DNA from: Platycnemis pennipes
Lineage: Eukaryota; Arthropoda; Insecta; Odonata; Platycnemididae
DNA: 64,000 bases
Assembly (NCBI GenBank): GCA_933228895.1
Contig: OW121855.1
Coordinates: 42,608,698-42,672,697, forward strand
Direction: 5' to 3'
In this document: positions 48,231 to 60,600 of the stretch, one piece after another
How positions within the stretch are numbered: the stretch's first letter is position 1
Layout of the letters: every line of letters begins with the position of its first letter
Notes under the pieces: model-generated
Told to the model about the DNA's origin: nothing
Seen by the model: the letters and a program-made list of their open reading frames with translations, nothing else
Database searches by the model: none
Translations under genes and position numbers: made by a program

Positions 48231-48429
48231 GGGATAGACCTGAAATTCCACTAAATCCAATTTTCCCTTTGGGATACCTCGGGGCCGAGAGGGTGGATAG
48301 AATGGCTTCATGCCATCGAAGGTTGTCTTCACGTTTATCAAATTTTCACGATAGACTTGGGATGGCCATTCATGATTGTAGCACGCCGTGGTACATTTAA
48401 CTTCAAATCCAAGTAAATAAGAAGCAATG

Positions 48430-48923
48430 AATTATCCATGTCTTTGTGACGAGGAATGCAATCATGAATTCACGACTTCTAATTCTAAAACGCTTTATTT
48501 GTAAGCCATAATCCAAAGGCTTTAAATTAAGAAGGATTGAATGATTGAAACAAACAACCGGTGGCTTTATATGATTATCTGTACCCCATAGGCAGTAGAA
48601 GAGCATGCAATAGACACAATTCTGATAAGTGTAAAGAAATAATGGCCCTCGTTTAAGCATATAAAATCTGTGACCACTTTCAGAAGCTCTAAATAAACAC
48701 GATGCCTGCCTGATTAGATACACTGAAATTGAATGCCATATTTTACGGTCAAACTTGGCAACCTTCACTTAATTCAAAACTGAACAGCATTTTATGAATA
48801 AACTCTTAAATAATATGCCACAAAAACAACATTTATATAGAAATCGCAGTATTATAAACACACAATATTTCCTCTTCTATTGAGAAAAATTAATATCTTC
48901 GCATATATTTTATTTCATTATTG
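48430..48923. repeat. Unclassified dispersed repeat, copy 2
   Basis: Matches 42693-43170 in the same orientation along about 480 bp with scattered substitutions and indels, including a short insertion near 48800-48830. The plus-strand frame that is open in copy 1 is broken here. Confidence 0.8.
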
Positions 48924-51900
48924 CATTTGGAATACAATTTAAGTTTGTCAACGGAAAACATATGCCTAAAAAATATCTACTCGAAAAAAATTAAATTAAA
49001 TAATAAATAAAAACATTCACTGGTCAAAGAAACTTTACGCGTTCATATGTGATCAACGATTTTCAATTATGACCGTTTTCCATCATTTGGAAATAGATAC
49101 AGCAATATATTGAGAACATGTTGTAAAGAATCTTTTGATATCAAATTGGAGAATATTATAATTTTCAAGTATCAGGCATGTGAACATATGATTCATTTAT
49201 ACAAGGGAATACAAAATATGACGGGGGGGTAATTAACACATGATCTAAATTTCAAATTCAAGGTTCAGGCTAGTTTGATGACAGAAAAACTTAATTCCTT
49301 GCATGCCCTCGTGTCTTTCATTCTGATTCGGATGACACTGATCCCGAGTTTTCCTCTGCCCATCCTTATTTTGCAAAACGTTTTTTTCCAGATCAAAGCT
49401 GCCCACCTCAATTTAATGTCACATATCACCTCAGTCTTTAGTCGTGAATCTCAGTTACCAATAATCTGTGATTCATAGCTGTACCTCTGCCATCACTATA
49501 TGTCTCAAAACACCCCGGAGATTGCCTCAAACTTTTGCATGTATTCCTGAGAGGAAGTAAATATTGATCTACCAGGAAGAAAGACCAAAAGCTGACTTCT
49601 ACTCTTTAATTTCAGAATGAGTTTGAGATTGCCATTTATAAATACTAAAATGTTTGCTTTTTGGACCCAAATTGGCCTTTAAACTTGAATTTAAAAGAAT
49701 ATAAGAAAGAGTCTAGCAAAAAACAGGAATTTTCAAACTATATCTTGAATTTGATTAATTTATAAAAGCAAAAACATATTTAAGTACTTAAAAACTTTGG
49801 CACAATAATACATCATTTTTGTGTCAACTACTAATAAAAAAACTGGGATATAAACAACCCAAATATATTATTTTGTGTAATTCTTTGCTCGTGACCTGTA
49901 TTTCAGCTACATTTCATTTGTGTACATGGCACGTATAACTCGATTTCAAAAAAATATAAGCGATAAAGAGAGAGTATGTATGTATGAATGTGGGATTTTC
50001 CACTCGAAAAATTTTCCATGATTAAAAATTGGGCTCGGCAAGCTAAGTTTGGTGTGCTTGATCTGAAGAATTATTCTTTGTCATATCAATAATAGTGTGA
50101 GCAGGGAATCACAACTCAAGTGCCTGGTTTTGGCATCTAAATTTCAAGGTGACATCGACGTAACGCTCGAGCATAACGAAAACTCTATCAAATTTCGAAG
50201 CACGTTTCATATTTTCTTTTCAAATGGACAAATAACAAAAAATCACATTCATGCTTTAAAATGTATGCAAAAGAAAACGCTTGTACTATGAAAAATGAGC
50301 GATAGCAGAATTTCCACAGAGAAAATGTCATTCGCCTTGATCTTTTGTTCTGAGAAAATTCTGCTATTGTGCAATTTCAACGGTTAACTCCTTTATGGCT
50401 TTCGCGGCAAGTTCTCAGCCCCTAAATGTTTTATGAAAATAAACATATTCGTGTAAACTGGTGGAAACATTTATCTCCTTTATTAGAATCCGGGTCAAAG
50501 TGAATGAAAATATTTTCAGAAACTTCCTAGCAATTAGAAATAGTGCAGTTGGCAGAATATTTCTAAGCCATGCTGTCAGATAGAGGGCGTACGATTGGAA
50601 ATTTTAAATAAAGCCATTTACACGATAAAATTGTACTGCCTTGGAATAAATGGGTCGAATTCTCGTAAAGTATATGGTGGTGCTTTATCAGAAACACAGG
50701 TATCCTTTTTTTTACCCGTGCCCGAATTTCAATATCATTTCCAATATTTCCCAGATGAATATTTCATTTCATTAAGTACGCCGGAAAACAGTGATGAGAC
50801 TCCACCATAGCTAATTATGACTTGGTGGATGGCTTTAGAAGCTTTTCGAACTTTTGAATAATTTCTATTTCTCTTCAACATTCAATGATTTTAGAAACAT
50901 ACGGGTGATAATGAAGGTGATGATTCACGAATAGGTGATGATGAATGCGAAAAAAGGTGATAATGAATGAATACGGATGATGCCAATGATAATGAAGGCC
51001 AAATGGGATATGAAGAGAGAATGAGCGGTGCAGGCCAAAAATCAAATCAAATGCTGCTATCAAATAAAAGCTTCACTGCACTAAGTCGATTAATTAATGA
51101 CAGAATCAAAATGAAAATGTCCACGGATTTTTCCTAAATTGCAACAAAAGTGAGGAATTTTTATCAAAGTGTCCCAAATACAAAGGCTCTCGTATTATAA
51201 CTGTGGATAATCTGATATCTGTGGATGCTGGTGGCGCCAATGGTCCAGCTTTCATTTAAAACCTCTTAAGTCAATGTGATCAATTAATCCTTCCTTTATG
51301 CTTCCCATTTATAACAAGAGAGCTAATGCTCAATAAAGTTAATTGCGACGCGCTTTTATCAGCATGCATTATAAACTTCAGGATCCATTTCTATCCTCCC
51401 ATAGTCGTATGGCTGATCGCACGTAATTTTGAGCTGTTTATATCAGTTAAAATCATGCACATCATATTGCACTGTAGTACTCTCCGAGTGCCTCACGTTG
51501 TAATATTAAAATTAAACACAGCCTCATCTTTAAAAGTCTCAAACTAAGCCAATAAACCGATTTATATTCGCGAATTCATATCAGGAATGGTGGATAGTCC
51601 TTCAGAATCTAACATTTTATAAATTTTACCTGCACCACAGAGTAGACCTCTTTAAAGCGACCATTAGTCTGAGGGATACATTAAAAGAAAGGTTTTAAGG
51701 ACAATGCCATTCATTTATGTCGCAGGAGTTCCACGTAAGATAGAATAATATTCATGACACTGGGTGTTTGAGAGTATAGGCTCAGAATAAGTCGAATTAG
51801 CTCATGAATCATTTCTCTTCGGTGTAGTTTTCAAGACTGAAGAACAAACTGATTTGATTAAGATTGGCGATAAACGGATGAGGTCATCCGCGCCATTATG

Positions 51901-52090
51901 GATATGTGGTTAGCTGTAGTGCAGGTGCTTCTACGGAGCTAATGATGGACGAAGAGAAACCTGGCGTCAGAGTTGGCCTAAAAGAAAGTTGCCTAGGAGT
52001 TCACTTACAACAAATTCAAAGTTCACAAACTGGCTGCGGAAACTTTAGCGGTGTTACCCACTGAAACTACACAATAGCTATATATTCCAC
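48924..52090. other. No recognisable gene; minor repeats only
   Basis: A degenerate GGTGATAATGAA-type tandem repeat lies at about 50903-50998. A possible fragment of the 38466 MITE terminus, AAAGCCATTTACACGATAAA, is at 50610-50629. Short frames have no support. Confidence 0.45.
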
Positions 52091-52104
52091 AGAAAAATAT
52101 ATTT

Positions 52105-52176
52105 CGCCTTGGCCGGGACTCGAACCCGGACCCCCTGATTTCCGGCCAGGAGCTCTACCAGTTAAGCTGCCAAGAC
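52105..52176 (-). repeat. tRNA-like sequence, full cloverleaf but atypical anticodon loop
   Basis: On the minus strand 72 nt fold as a tRNA: acceptor GTCTTGG/CCAAGGC (7 bp, one G-U), D stem GCTT/GAGC, anticodon stem CCTGG/TCAGG and T arm CCGGG-TTCGAGT-CCCGG. The anticodon loop CCGGAAA lacks the universal U33. The nominal GGA would be Ser, yet the long variable arm of tRNA-Ser is missing. It is therefore best read as the head of a tRNA-derived repeat rather than a working tRNA gene. Confidence 0.6.
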
Positions 52177-52198
52177 ATCCTTCTCTGTGGATATTATA

Positions 52199-52256
52199 AC
52201 CGGAACCAGGGGGTCCGGGTTCGAGTCCCGGTCAAGGCGAATTATTTTTTTCTCTG
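52199..52256 (+). repeat. Partial inverted copy of the tRNA-like repeat
   Basis: From CCGGAACCAGGGGGTCCGGG through the T arm and acceptor 3' strand to TTTTTTTCTCTGTG, this mirrors the minus-strand unit and its downstream tail at 52088-52147. The copies stand head to head about 50 bp apart. This one lacks the 5' half of the tRNA part. Confidence 0.7.
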
Positions 52257-53116
52257 TGCAATATCCTGCTATTAGGGGTCCACTTTTACATGTCCTACAC
52301 AACGAACGGGACGGTTATTTTACCCAGTCACTTTCCGCATTGCACTTATTGGAGCTCTAGATTTCACCGAAAAACTTCACCAAAATGAGTTTCATAGACA
52401 TGCCCTTAGTCATGCCCTTAGACAGCCAGGAGTACAATCACTGTTCATAATCCTTCCCCTCAAAGCTGAAAACGACGATAAATACCCAGACGGTCACATC
52501 AAATACGATTTCAAACAATCGGCAGCCTCAATAAACCACTCCACCTCCTTACCAAGTCATTAAATCAAAATAAAGAGCGGTTGACAGAGAAAACAATAAC
52601 ATAGCTCTCCTTTCATACGAGAGACCTACTCGAAGAATATCGCGACTGGAGTAAAAATATTGAGGTATAGCTGAGGTTTGAGAGTTTGAAAACATAACTT
52701 CGAAAGATATCTCATGACCTGATCGTCCAACATTCCGGGAAGTGTCTGACCGCAAAAAAATAGCGATGTTATGAGGAAGTTTCCGGCAAATTGCAGAGGA
52801 ATGTATTGGTCAGCGGAGTTGGAGTCTATGCGAGCCTAGGAGAACGCCAGAATTATTACCCGCATTCCTTCGGTCTCGCACATAAATCTTCTCCGCAATT
52901 CCCGCATTCAAAATGCGATCGATAGCTAGCGCTGGAGTAAGAAACTCACCCACCCCACCGTTATCGATGTAAAATGGAAAAACTCATGCCGACAACTCAT
53001 GTTCGAGGGTGACATTTGAGCGTTTGAATGTCACGAAGTCTCCCTGAAATTTACATTATAGCTCGCTACCTTTGTTTATAACAGTATTCTCCTTCCCTAT
53101 ATACTGTGCACTTCAG
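52257..53116. other. No recognisable gene
   Basis: Sequence with short frames on both strands; nothing recognised. Confidence 0.45.
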
Positions 53117-53215
53117 TACCCTATTGCTGAGGGAGCAGTCATTTCCACTGCTGCAGTATCACCGCATTCCTGCTTTTCCATTCCATTTCTTCGGGGAAAA
53201 AACAATGGTAGAGTC
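53117..53215 (+). CDS. Candidate internal coding exon, protein unknown
   Basis: A pyrimidine-rich run ending CTGTGCACTTCAG (53104-53116) precedes the block and GTAAGT follows at 53216. The 99 nt are open in the frame starting YPIAEGAVISTAAVSPHSCF and ending PFLRGKNNGRV, 33 codons in phase 0 at both ends. The donor has C at the last exon position, which is uncommon, and the same frame stays open beyond the donor to a stop at 53321, weakening the case. No domain, signal peptide or family is recognisable, and no partner exon was found. A chance open frame is quite possible. Confidence 0.25.
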
Positions 53216-54143
53216 GTAAGTGTACACAACACATGGCAAATTGCATGTATTGACATGACAGTCGACTACTCGGAGCACACACTCAAGCATAAAATGGATG
53301 ATTTGTTCTTCAATCAATTTTAATATAAGTACTTTGTCGAACGCGACTTTATCCATCCGAGAGTTGGGCAATAAAACAATTATGCCATTTTCTTTAGGAA
53401 TATTTCGTTAATGCCTTCTAAGTGTTTCTTAATACCCATCCTCAATTCCCAACAAAAAACCTATCTAATCCCATCACTCAAATTTCTTCAACAGTGCAAG
53501 TTATCTCAAATGTTGGTTGCATCCCCTTAATCAATAATACTGTTAATAATAAGTAACTCCATTTCATACATCGTTAAAAATTATGCGGTTAAATTTTTAA
53601 ATTCCTAAATTGTCACCTTCATGCAGCAATTAGTGCGTATACTCTGTCGCTCTTCTACCGTGCTGGAATTCACCCAGGCCTAGAGCACCTCAAACTACAG
53701 CGAACTCTTAGTATCTCTTCAGTCCATGTATGTCTACATTGAATGTTCTCTAAAAACCTTCCAAGCTGGCGGTGAGCCTTTTACCCTTTCAACATATTTC
53801 ATCTCCACATCAATCCTTAATAAATTCTTACGCTAACTCACGTTTCCGTAACTCGAGACTCAAATACGAGCTCCATTAAATAATATTAATTTTGCTTTTA
53901 TAATGAGAAGTCTCGTCACCGACACTAAGAACCCCAATAAATATTTCCCGAACATATTTCTCCCCTCAATATGCTTGTTGATACGCCAATAATTGCACAG
54001 AATAATGCCGAATTAAAATATCGCACTCTTGCTCTTGTTGGTAGCAGTAGAGCGTATATTTCCGTCTTTAGGTGATCCAACAATTACGGCTATTTAGTAC
54101 TGTCCAACCATAGATCTTAATCCTAGGACACACACAAAAACTA
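53216..54143. other. No recognisable gene
   Basis: AT-rich sequence with no supported feature. Confidence 0.45.
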
Positions 54144-54207
54144 AGCCCTGGGCTAGACTCGAACCGCGACCTTCGGACCCTGCGCTTGTTTCTCTACTAA
54201 TTTATCC
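54144..54207 (-). repeat. tRNA-like remnant
   Basis: On the minus strand AAATTAGTAGAGAAACAAGC is followed by a B box, GGTTCGAGTCT, and AGCCCAGGGCTTAG. Spacing resembles a tRNA-derived repeat head, but the acceptor and D stems pair poorly. Confidence 0.35.
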
Positions 54208-55691
54208 TTTCATTTTCTTTATAATGGTAGTGCAGTCTGTGGCCAATGAGTAAGTTTCAAACAACACATATTGTTCAGAACCTAATTATTTACTATCAGC
54301 TGCAATTTCGTATTTGCAAGTAGAGCGCTTTAGTCATCCGTAATGTTGACTCTATAATCGCCCTTCGACCTTTATCTCCAATCCCTTCCCGCACCTATCA
54401 GGTTATTTACTTGCCGAATGAGATGAAAAGCTCTCGTAGATAACTCCCTTGTTAACTCTGGCGGATAGCCCTCTTGTGTTCCATCCCATTACGAGCCACC
54501 CTCATTTACCATCCGCTACCCGGAGGCCGAGGAAGTCAAGCGCAAGTTTCACGCCGTAATTTCATCATTCTACCACTACCCTCATGATTGAGTACAATTC
54601 CAGCAGCCTACAGGAAAAATGATAATATTCAAATTACTTTTGCAGTTTTGATAAACCTAATCCTTGACGACCAAAGGCATAGTTAAATGTGACCCTCATT
54701 AGAATGCATGAAAAAAAAGCCTATCAGAAATAAATGGAAAAAAGGGCCAGCATGCCTCCAAACATTGCTAAACACTTCTAAATTAATGGCTGAGCGAGTA
54801 AAGTGAGGAGGGTGGGCCGCGATGTTTTATAAAATAAAACAAGGTTTTTATTCAATGTTTTTATTTAACTTTTTGAGAGAACCATTAGTTGCACGATCAT
54901 AAAACTTAATAAATCAATTAATGTCGTCAACTGAGTTTAGATTTATTTTAATTACATGACGGTCCCGAGTTTGACGTTATGCCCTTTTTTGCGTTTTCCC
55001 AAAGGAATTCACGGTAAAATGGTTTTTCAGCGCGCAGAATTGTTTTTCTTAAATTAAATTATTTTTTTAATCCTAAAAGCAACAGACACAAATTACAAGA
55101 ACCTAATAACCACAAAAATCCAATTCTTGGTATAAAAAATACTGTTTTATGCTCCAAATCACTAAAAATTCAATGAAACATAACCACATTTGTTCAAGTA
55201 TTTCTGATTTAAAAAATCTTCACCTTGACGACCAATAGTTAAAGGTGATTGCCATAGTTAAAGGTGGTTCTCATAAGAATGCATGGGGAGGTAGGTCTAA
55301 ATACGTAAGTTAGAAGGTACTGGAGGCGGTATTGCACCTGATTCACGAAGCAAGGCCGGCCATTTCGGTAGGCACGGGCGTACGGGCTTACTACTCTTCC
55401 TACTCACCGATGAAGTTGTTTTTGCACGCGATGAAACTAAGAGTAATAAGACAATCAATGAAATTAACGTTCTAAATTCGTAAAAAAAACAGTTAAAAGT
55501 GTTCAGTTAGGTAAACAAACTCCAAATATATTTTTTTAACCGGTTAAATTTGTACCAGTCACAATAATTAACTCCCATTGGTATAAAACCCATTATTACT
55601 TCCATATAATAGGCTTAGGGAGATTAAATAACCTCACTACGATGAATTTCGGACATGATAGGTACTATTGTTGGGTAGTAGCAGTATTCGT
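54208..55691. other. No recognisable gene; short direct repeat
   Basis: CCTTGACGACCAA with ATAGTTAAA and AGAATGCATG occurs at 54663-54710 and in a longer form at 55223-55285, where AGTTAAAGGTG is itself duplicated. Otherwise AT-rich with no gene. Confidence 0.45.
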
Positions 55692-56013
55692 AATTATTTT
55701 TAGGAGGCAACCGACAGCTATGGTAATTTACGCCACTTATGATAGGTAGGTAATTCCGTAGAGGTAGGAATATTTCAGGGAGCGGAGGAAGTGTGAATGG
55801 AATTCCTGCCTCAAAGTTAGCGTGCTCTTCAAGAAATACGCTAAGGAGACCACGCTTAAACATCCTATCCGACGGAGTAGACCTTGACGTTCTCTCCAAA
55901 CATTGCCCTTAAGTAGGGACCGATTAACCACTGAAAAACCTCTGCCACTAGCGGGATTCAAACCCGGGTACTCATGGAGAGAGGCAGTACTCTAGCTGCC
56001 ACGACAACCCGAT
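55692..56013 (-). mobile_element. SINE, minus-strand copy of the 7026-7362 family
   Basis: The minus strand begins GATCGGGTTGTCGTGGCAGC and CTAGAGTACTGCC, has the B box GGTTTGAATCC, and continues with sequence matching the first SINE (AAGCGTGGTCTCCTTAGCG, AGCTGTCGGTTGCCTCC). It is nearly full length. It lies directly beyond the 3' end of the LINE at 56015, on the same strand. No clear target duplication was seen. Confidence 0.8.
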
Positions 56014-56014
56014 C

Positions 56015-57690
56015 ATCATCTTTAATCATCAATCCTCAGATTGGTTTGACGCAGCTCTCCACTGAGTTCTTCTATCTGCTAATCGCTTCATATTTACGTA
56101 TTTCTTCTTTTTCACATCATTACAACCGATATCAACCCGATACCCGTTTAATTGCTATTCATATTTTAACACACTTGAAATCTCCATAATAGGCCATAGA
56201 AAGCAATATTTGTGCAGGAGGCGTGATCTAATCTTTCCCGAGAACACCTGTCTGGCTGTCTGGCTCCACTGGCAATGGTAAGCTGGTAAGCGTAAGTACC
56301 ATCATCTACCTTCTAAATTCCATGGGCCTGTGATAAGTGAATGGGAAAAATATGCAAACAAACATGCAAAAGAAAATTATAGCTATACATCGGAATGTAA
56401 TAGTGAAGCGAGTGAAAAGGGAAGTTGGGCAACCATAGGCGGACGGAGGAGCTTAGCCCCCTTAACCTCTCCCCCAGTATGTACATACATATGTTAAGTT
56501 GTAGGCTCAGCGGAGTGATGCAAATATGTTGGAAGAGACACACACAAAAGACTTTAAATACGACGGAGCTAAAGTATACATGATGCGGAAAAGGTCAAGG
56601 TGTAAAACCGAGGTTTAAATGTAACTTATAGAAATTTTTTCAGTAAGCCCATGAAATAATTCTGTCAGCCTCTATTATTCGTATGCCTTCAGAGTCTGAT
56701 CCCTCTTTAGACATTCAACTCCTATCCATTGACATAAAAATCATTTTCTGCGAATAAATATGGATTATGGAACAGATGCGTGCCTCTGAAAGAATGCCAA
56801 TCAGATTGTACGAACTCAGTAGGTTTTTCAACTCTCAAACCCAATATCACCACGTTATGTAAATACTCATTCCGTAAAAAACGATTGTATAAGGCCTTAA
56901 AACGTCCTAGGAAACGTCAATAAAATTTATAAGTCAACGTTCTAGGAATATTTGCAATCTCTATTTCGTTTAAATTGTACTCCTTAAGAGTAGATTCTTC
57001 CTATTTGTCTGAGTTATTTGCTGATGATTTCTTGTTTGCCCCGCGAATCGTTGGTTATTCTGCTTCCCTCAGAGAAATACTCTTTCACACATTCAATCTT
57101 TAGTTTCTCTAGTGTAATATTGGTCTAACCTTCCGCTCTTCCACTGCATACCAATGTTTTGCTATAATAACCTCATGAATATATATCTTCAATAAAATTT
57201 ATAAGTCAACCCGGGTCATTGATCTTCTTCAGTCTCTGTCATGAAAATTGTATCGCCTGCAAATCACAGTACGCTGATTTCTCCTAGGATGTGAATCCCA
57301 TCTATCATTCCTTTAACTTCGTTAATACCTTTCTCAATTTAAAGGATGATGTGTTAAGGCAGATCACATCCTCACATTACTCCTTTATTATTGCCTCCTC
57401 TATGTTTCGTCCAAATTAAATCACAGTCAATTCCTTCTTAAACAGACTGTGGAAACCATCTTATTAGACGATTCCAGTTGACAGTCGGAAGCAACTCTTA
57501 TCTTCAAATACCACGAATGCTGGTCCTTTCTCAATATTCTCTCTTCAAGTAGTCCAAGTGGTAAAACAGCTCATTTCAATAAATCCAAACTGGTCTCTTT
57601 CTCCAAAAGCTTCTCTATTATCCGTCCTACTTCTCTACATGTTATCCTCGTTAATATTACGGAATGATGTGACTCAAAGCTAATGGTTCG
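56015..57690 (-). pseudogene. LINE reverse-transcriptase and 3' end remnant (RTE-like)
   Basis: On the minus strand from about 57660: a DQFGFIE-like start of the RT fingers (family QFGFRKGK) near 57595; VVFEDKSCFRLSTG in the following degraded part; FAGDTIFMTETEEDQ at about 57270-57225, the FADD catalytic motif with the first Asp changed to Gly; KIECVKEYFSEGSRITNDSR and GKQEIISK at about 57105-57020, corresponding to YLGSxITxDGR; and the 3' end TGGAGAGCTGCGTCAAACCA near 56062-56043. Stops and shifts are frequent. The Asp-to-Gly change alone would abolish polymerisation. Assigning both ends to one copy is inference from order and strand. Confidence 0.65.
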
Positions 57691-60600
57691 TGGGTTTCTG
57701 CACCATATGCCGTTATCTTTTTGAGCATAAGAGTTTCTGACCAATTAATTTTAATGAGAATTGCAATATTCTTCCCATTAATTTTAATCAGCACATCCTC
57801 AACGTTGCGAACCGAAAACAATGTGTACGTAATTAATCAAGAATTTAAGAAACTGTATGCATCCAAGTCTTATATTGAATGTGAAAAATGCCACCCGAAA
57901 AATTTTAGGCGATAGGTACATTGCTTTCAAGTATTAATTTAGCAAGTAACGATAAGCAAGCTGTCCCGAAAACAAATGGCATCAATTGGTCCAGCATTCC
58001 AGCCCTCTCTGAGTTAAACACCCCACAAAACACAATCACAAAATGGGCAGAACAGAATCTGAATTCAGTCAAATAAAGGTAAAAGTATGAGGACCAAGGA
58101 CTTATTACCTACCGGTTCTGTGATATAAGAGACAGCATCTCATTCTTCTTCCACTTCGAAATCGAGGCGGCCATCCGTAACATGTTTTCACAGGAGCCAC
58201 GACACTATCTAATCCTGTTTCTCTTTTCGGTCTTATCACGATTAAATTTCTAACTGTAAACTTCCTCACTCCGCAATTCGGATGAAAATGCTCAGATTTC
58301 TTTGGCACTCGTTGATGGTCACGGAAAAGATACCATTTCGCTCTCCTAACACGTCCCATCTTTAGGAGAGGAACCTGAATCCTCCGTAGAATCAGCCGGC
58401 CTGATTACGGCATATAAAGTACCTATAAATAAGGAGTAGTATTTAAACTTAAAATTAATGAATAAACTTAAATTAATAAGCATTTTAAAATGCACATAGC
58501 AAGAATTTCGGGCTGATGACAAATCTTAACGCAACGAAAAAGACATACGCGAACTACGCGAACGGAAAAAGAGATAAATTTATAATTATGAATGGGTTTC
58601 ATAAATATGATGAAATGACATCCCTTTTATAACTTATTTAAAAGCATGATCAAACATTTTTTGAAAAATAATTATACCAAACAAATAGTCTTGGATCACA
58701 ATAACGGCAAAAGATAAGGAACATGCTGGAGCCAAAAATTGGAATATGAGGAAAGAGTAATACAGATTATATGAGATTTTGAAGGTGTAAGCGTGGGAAA
58801 ACAAAAACAAGATAAAAGAAAAGCATATGAATGATTGCCGGGTAGAAGACGTAAGAAAGTAGACGGCAGAAAACTGAGACTGGCAGAAGGGTAGACGTAA
58901 TATATTTAAAAAATCAATGGGGTATCAGACGTTGTTCCGGGTGGAAGAATATTAGGTAAGGATGGAGGCGAAAATGGTCATGATATTGTTTTGGACACTT
59001 TTGGACATAAAATAGTCGATTCCACAGCCACATTAGTTTTTGATTTACACGAAAAATGGAACGTAATTGCTTTTTTGTAACTTTCCACTGGCCTTTATAA
59101 AAATAGGAGGAGAAAAAGGGTAACCCTGGTGATTTTTATTGAGCATGGACTTTTTTAAGTGAAGTCAATCAGTAAAGATTACCGGACGCCAATTCAAAAA
59201 CAGCAAAAATCGACAGAACGTGAATTGGCAATAATTTAGCAGGTACCTACTTTACCTATCTCGATACGCGTGGACAAATATTGATTAACTGAAAAACTAA
59301 GTAATTTTTTGTGGTTTTTCGTATTACAGATTTTAATAATCGCTGTAAAGGCGTGTCGATTACTTTTCATCTGAATAACAACTACTTCGATGTAGTTAGA
59401 AAAACCCAAAAAAAATGCCATTAACCTCTGAGAAAGTAGGTACTGTGTCCCTTCTGAAGTAAAAAATGTTTGACGCTGCTAAGAGTTTTAGTATTATTAA
59501 TTCAATGTGGATTACTAATCACATTGTAAATACTTAGTGTGAAATTAGCTTATACCACGGAAACATCTATTCTGTATTTAAATTGTTGAAATTTCTAAAT
59601 TCCTCTCTGGGACCTTTGAAATATGTTGTTCGATGGTTGTGAGGAGGATGTAAGGTTTTCTAATATTTGCGTCTGATAGGTTGTTCAACAATAGGTAAGG
59701 GATAGTTAACATAACAGTTATTGCGGCTGGACGATAAAATACCATAAAAAAAGAAAAATCTGATAACCGTGGAGTTAAATCTTGGCTTGGCTAGTCGTTA
59801 GGCTTAACCAGTGATTTGTTCCCCACAAATTGATTGCAAAAAGTGAATAGGTTTCATTTCTGAAGTCACACCAAAATACGTTTAAAAGCACACCTACAAA
59901 GAGAGGAGAAAAAACTCCTGAATGTATCGTTCTCTAGTACAGGAAATTCAAGTTTCGCGTTCAGGCCATGATGAAACCACACTCGTCACACCGGGGCCAG
60001 TTTGACAAGTGAGAGTGGCATTCAAGCAGACTGACAGAGGAAGAACTCTCGCATCTATGGGTCAAAGAGCCAAATTTTCCGCCGTGTCACCTGTTGTAAC
60101 ACAGGATGATTTGGAGGCTTAGGATTTCAGAAAAATATACAGATTAAGCTTGGATGTGATATAAGAGACATCCGGATTTGAACACGAGCCTAACATGTGC
60201 TAAATGGGCTTTCACACTTGGTAAATGTTTAAGGGTAGATATAAAACAACCGTGCTTATCCATAAAATCGAGTACCAAAGGACATCACAGGAATTTGAGG
60301 ATAAAAGCTACATATCACCCGATAAAATGCAAAAATTGAGATGAAAGAGATGTGAATGAATTTGGGATAGCAAATTTTTCCAGTGCTTCCTGACATTTAC
60401 TCCTTACAAATTTTCGTAAAATTTCTCACTTTGCTTTTCCTTTCCAGCTAAACTATTAATTTAAAAATAAATAGCGACAAGAGGAGGCTAGAAATTCAGT
60501 AACAGCCTTTCTGCTATTATGATAACCAAATCCTCAGCTAACTAAATCACTCATTTTTCTGCCATGCTATCAATTTTTTTTCTCAAAACTTTTAATGTTT

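Noticed and set aside
52105..52176. Functional tRNA-Ser gene
   Set aside because: No U33, no long variable arm, and a truncated inverted copy lies next to it, which points to a repeat.
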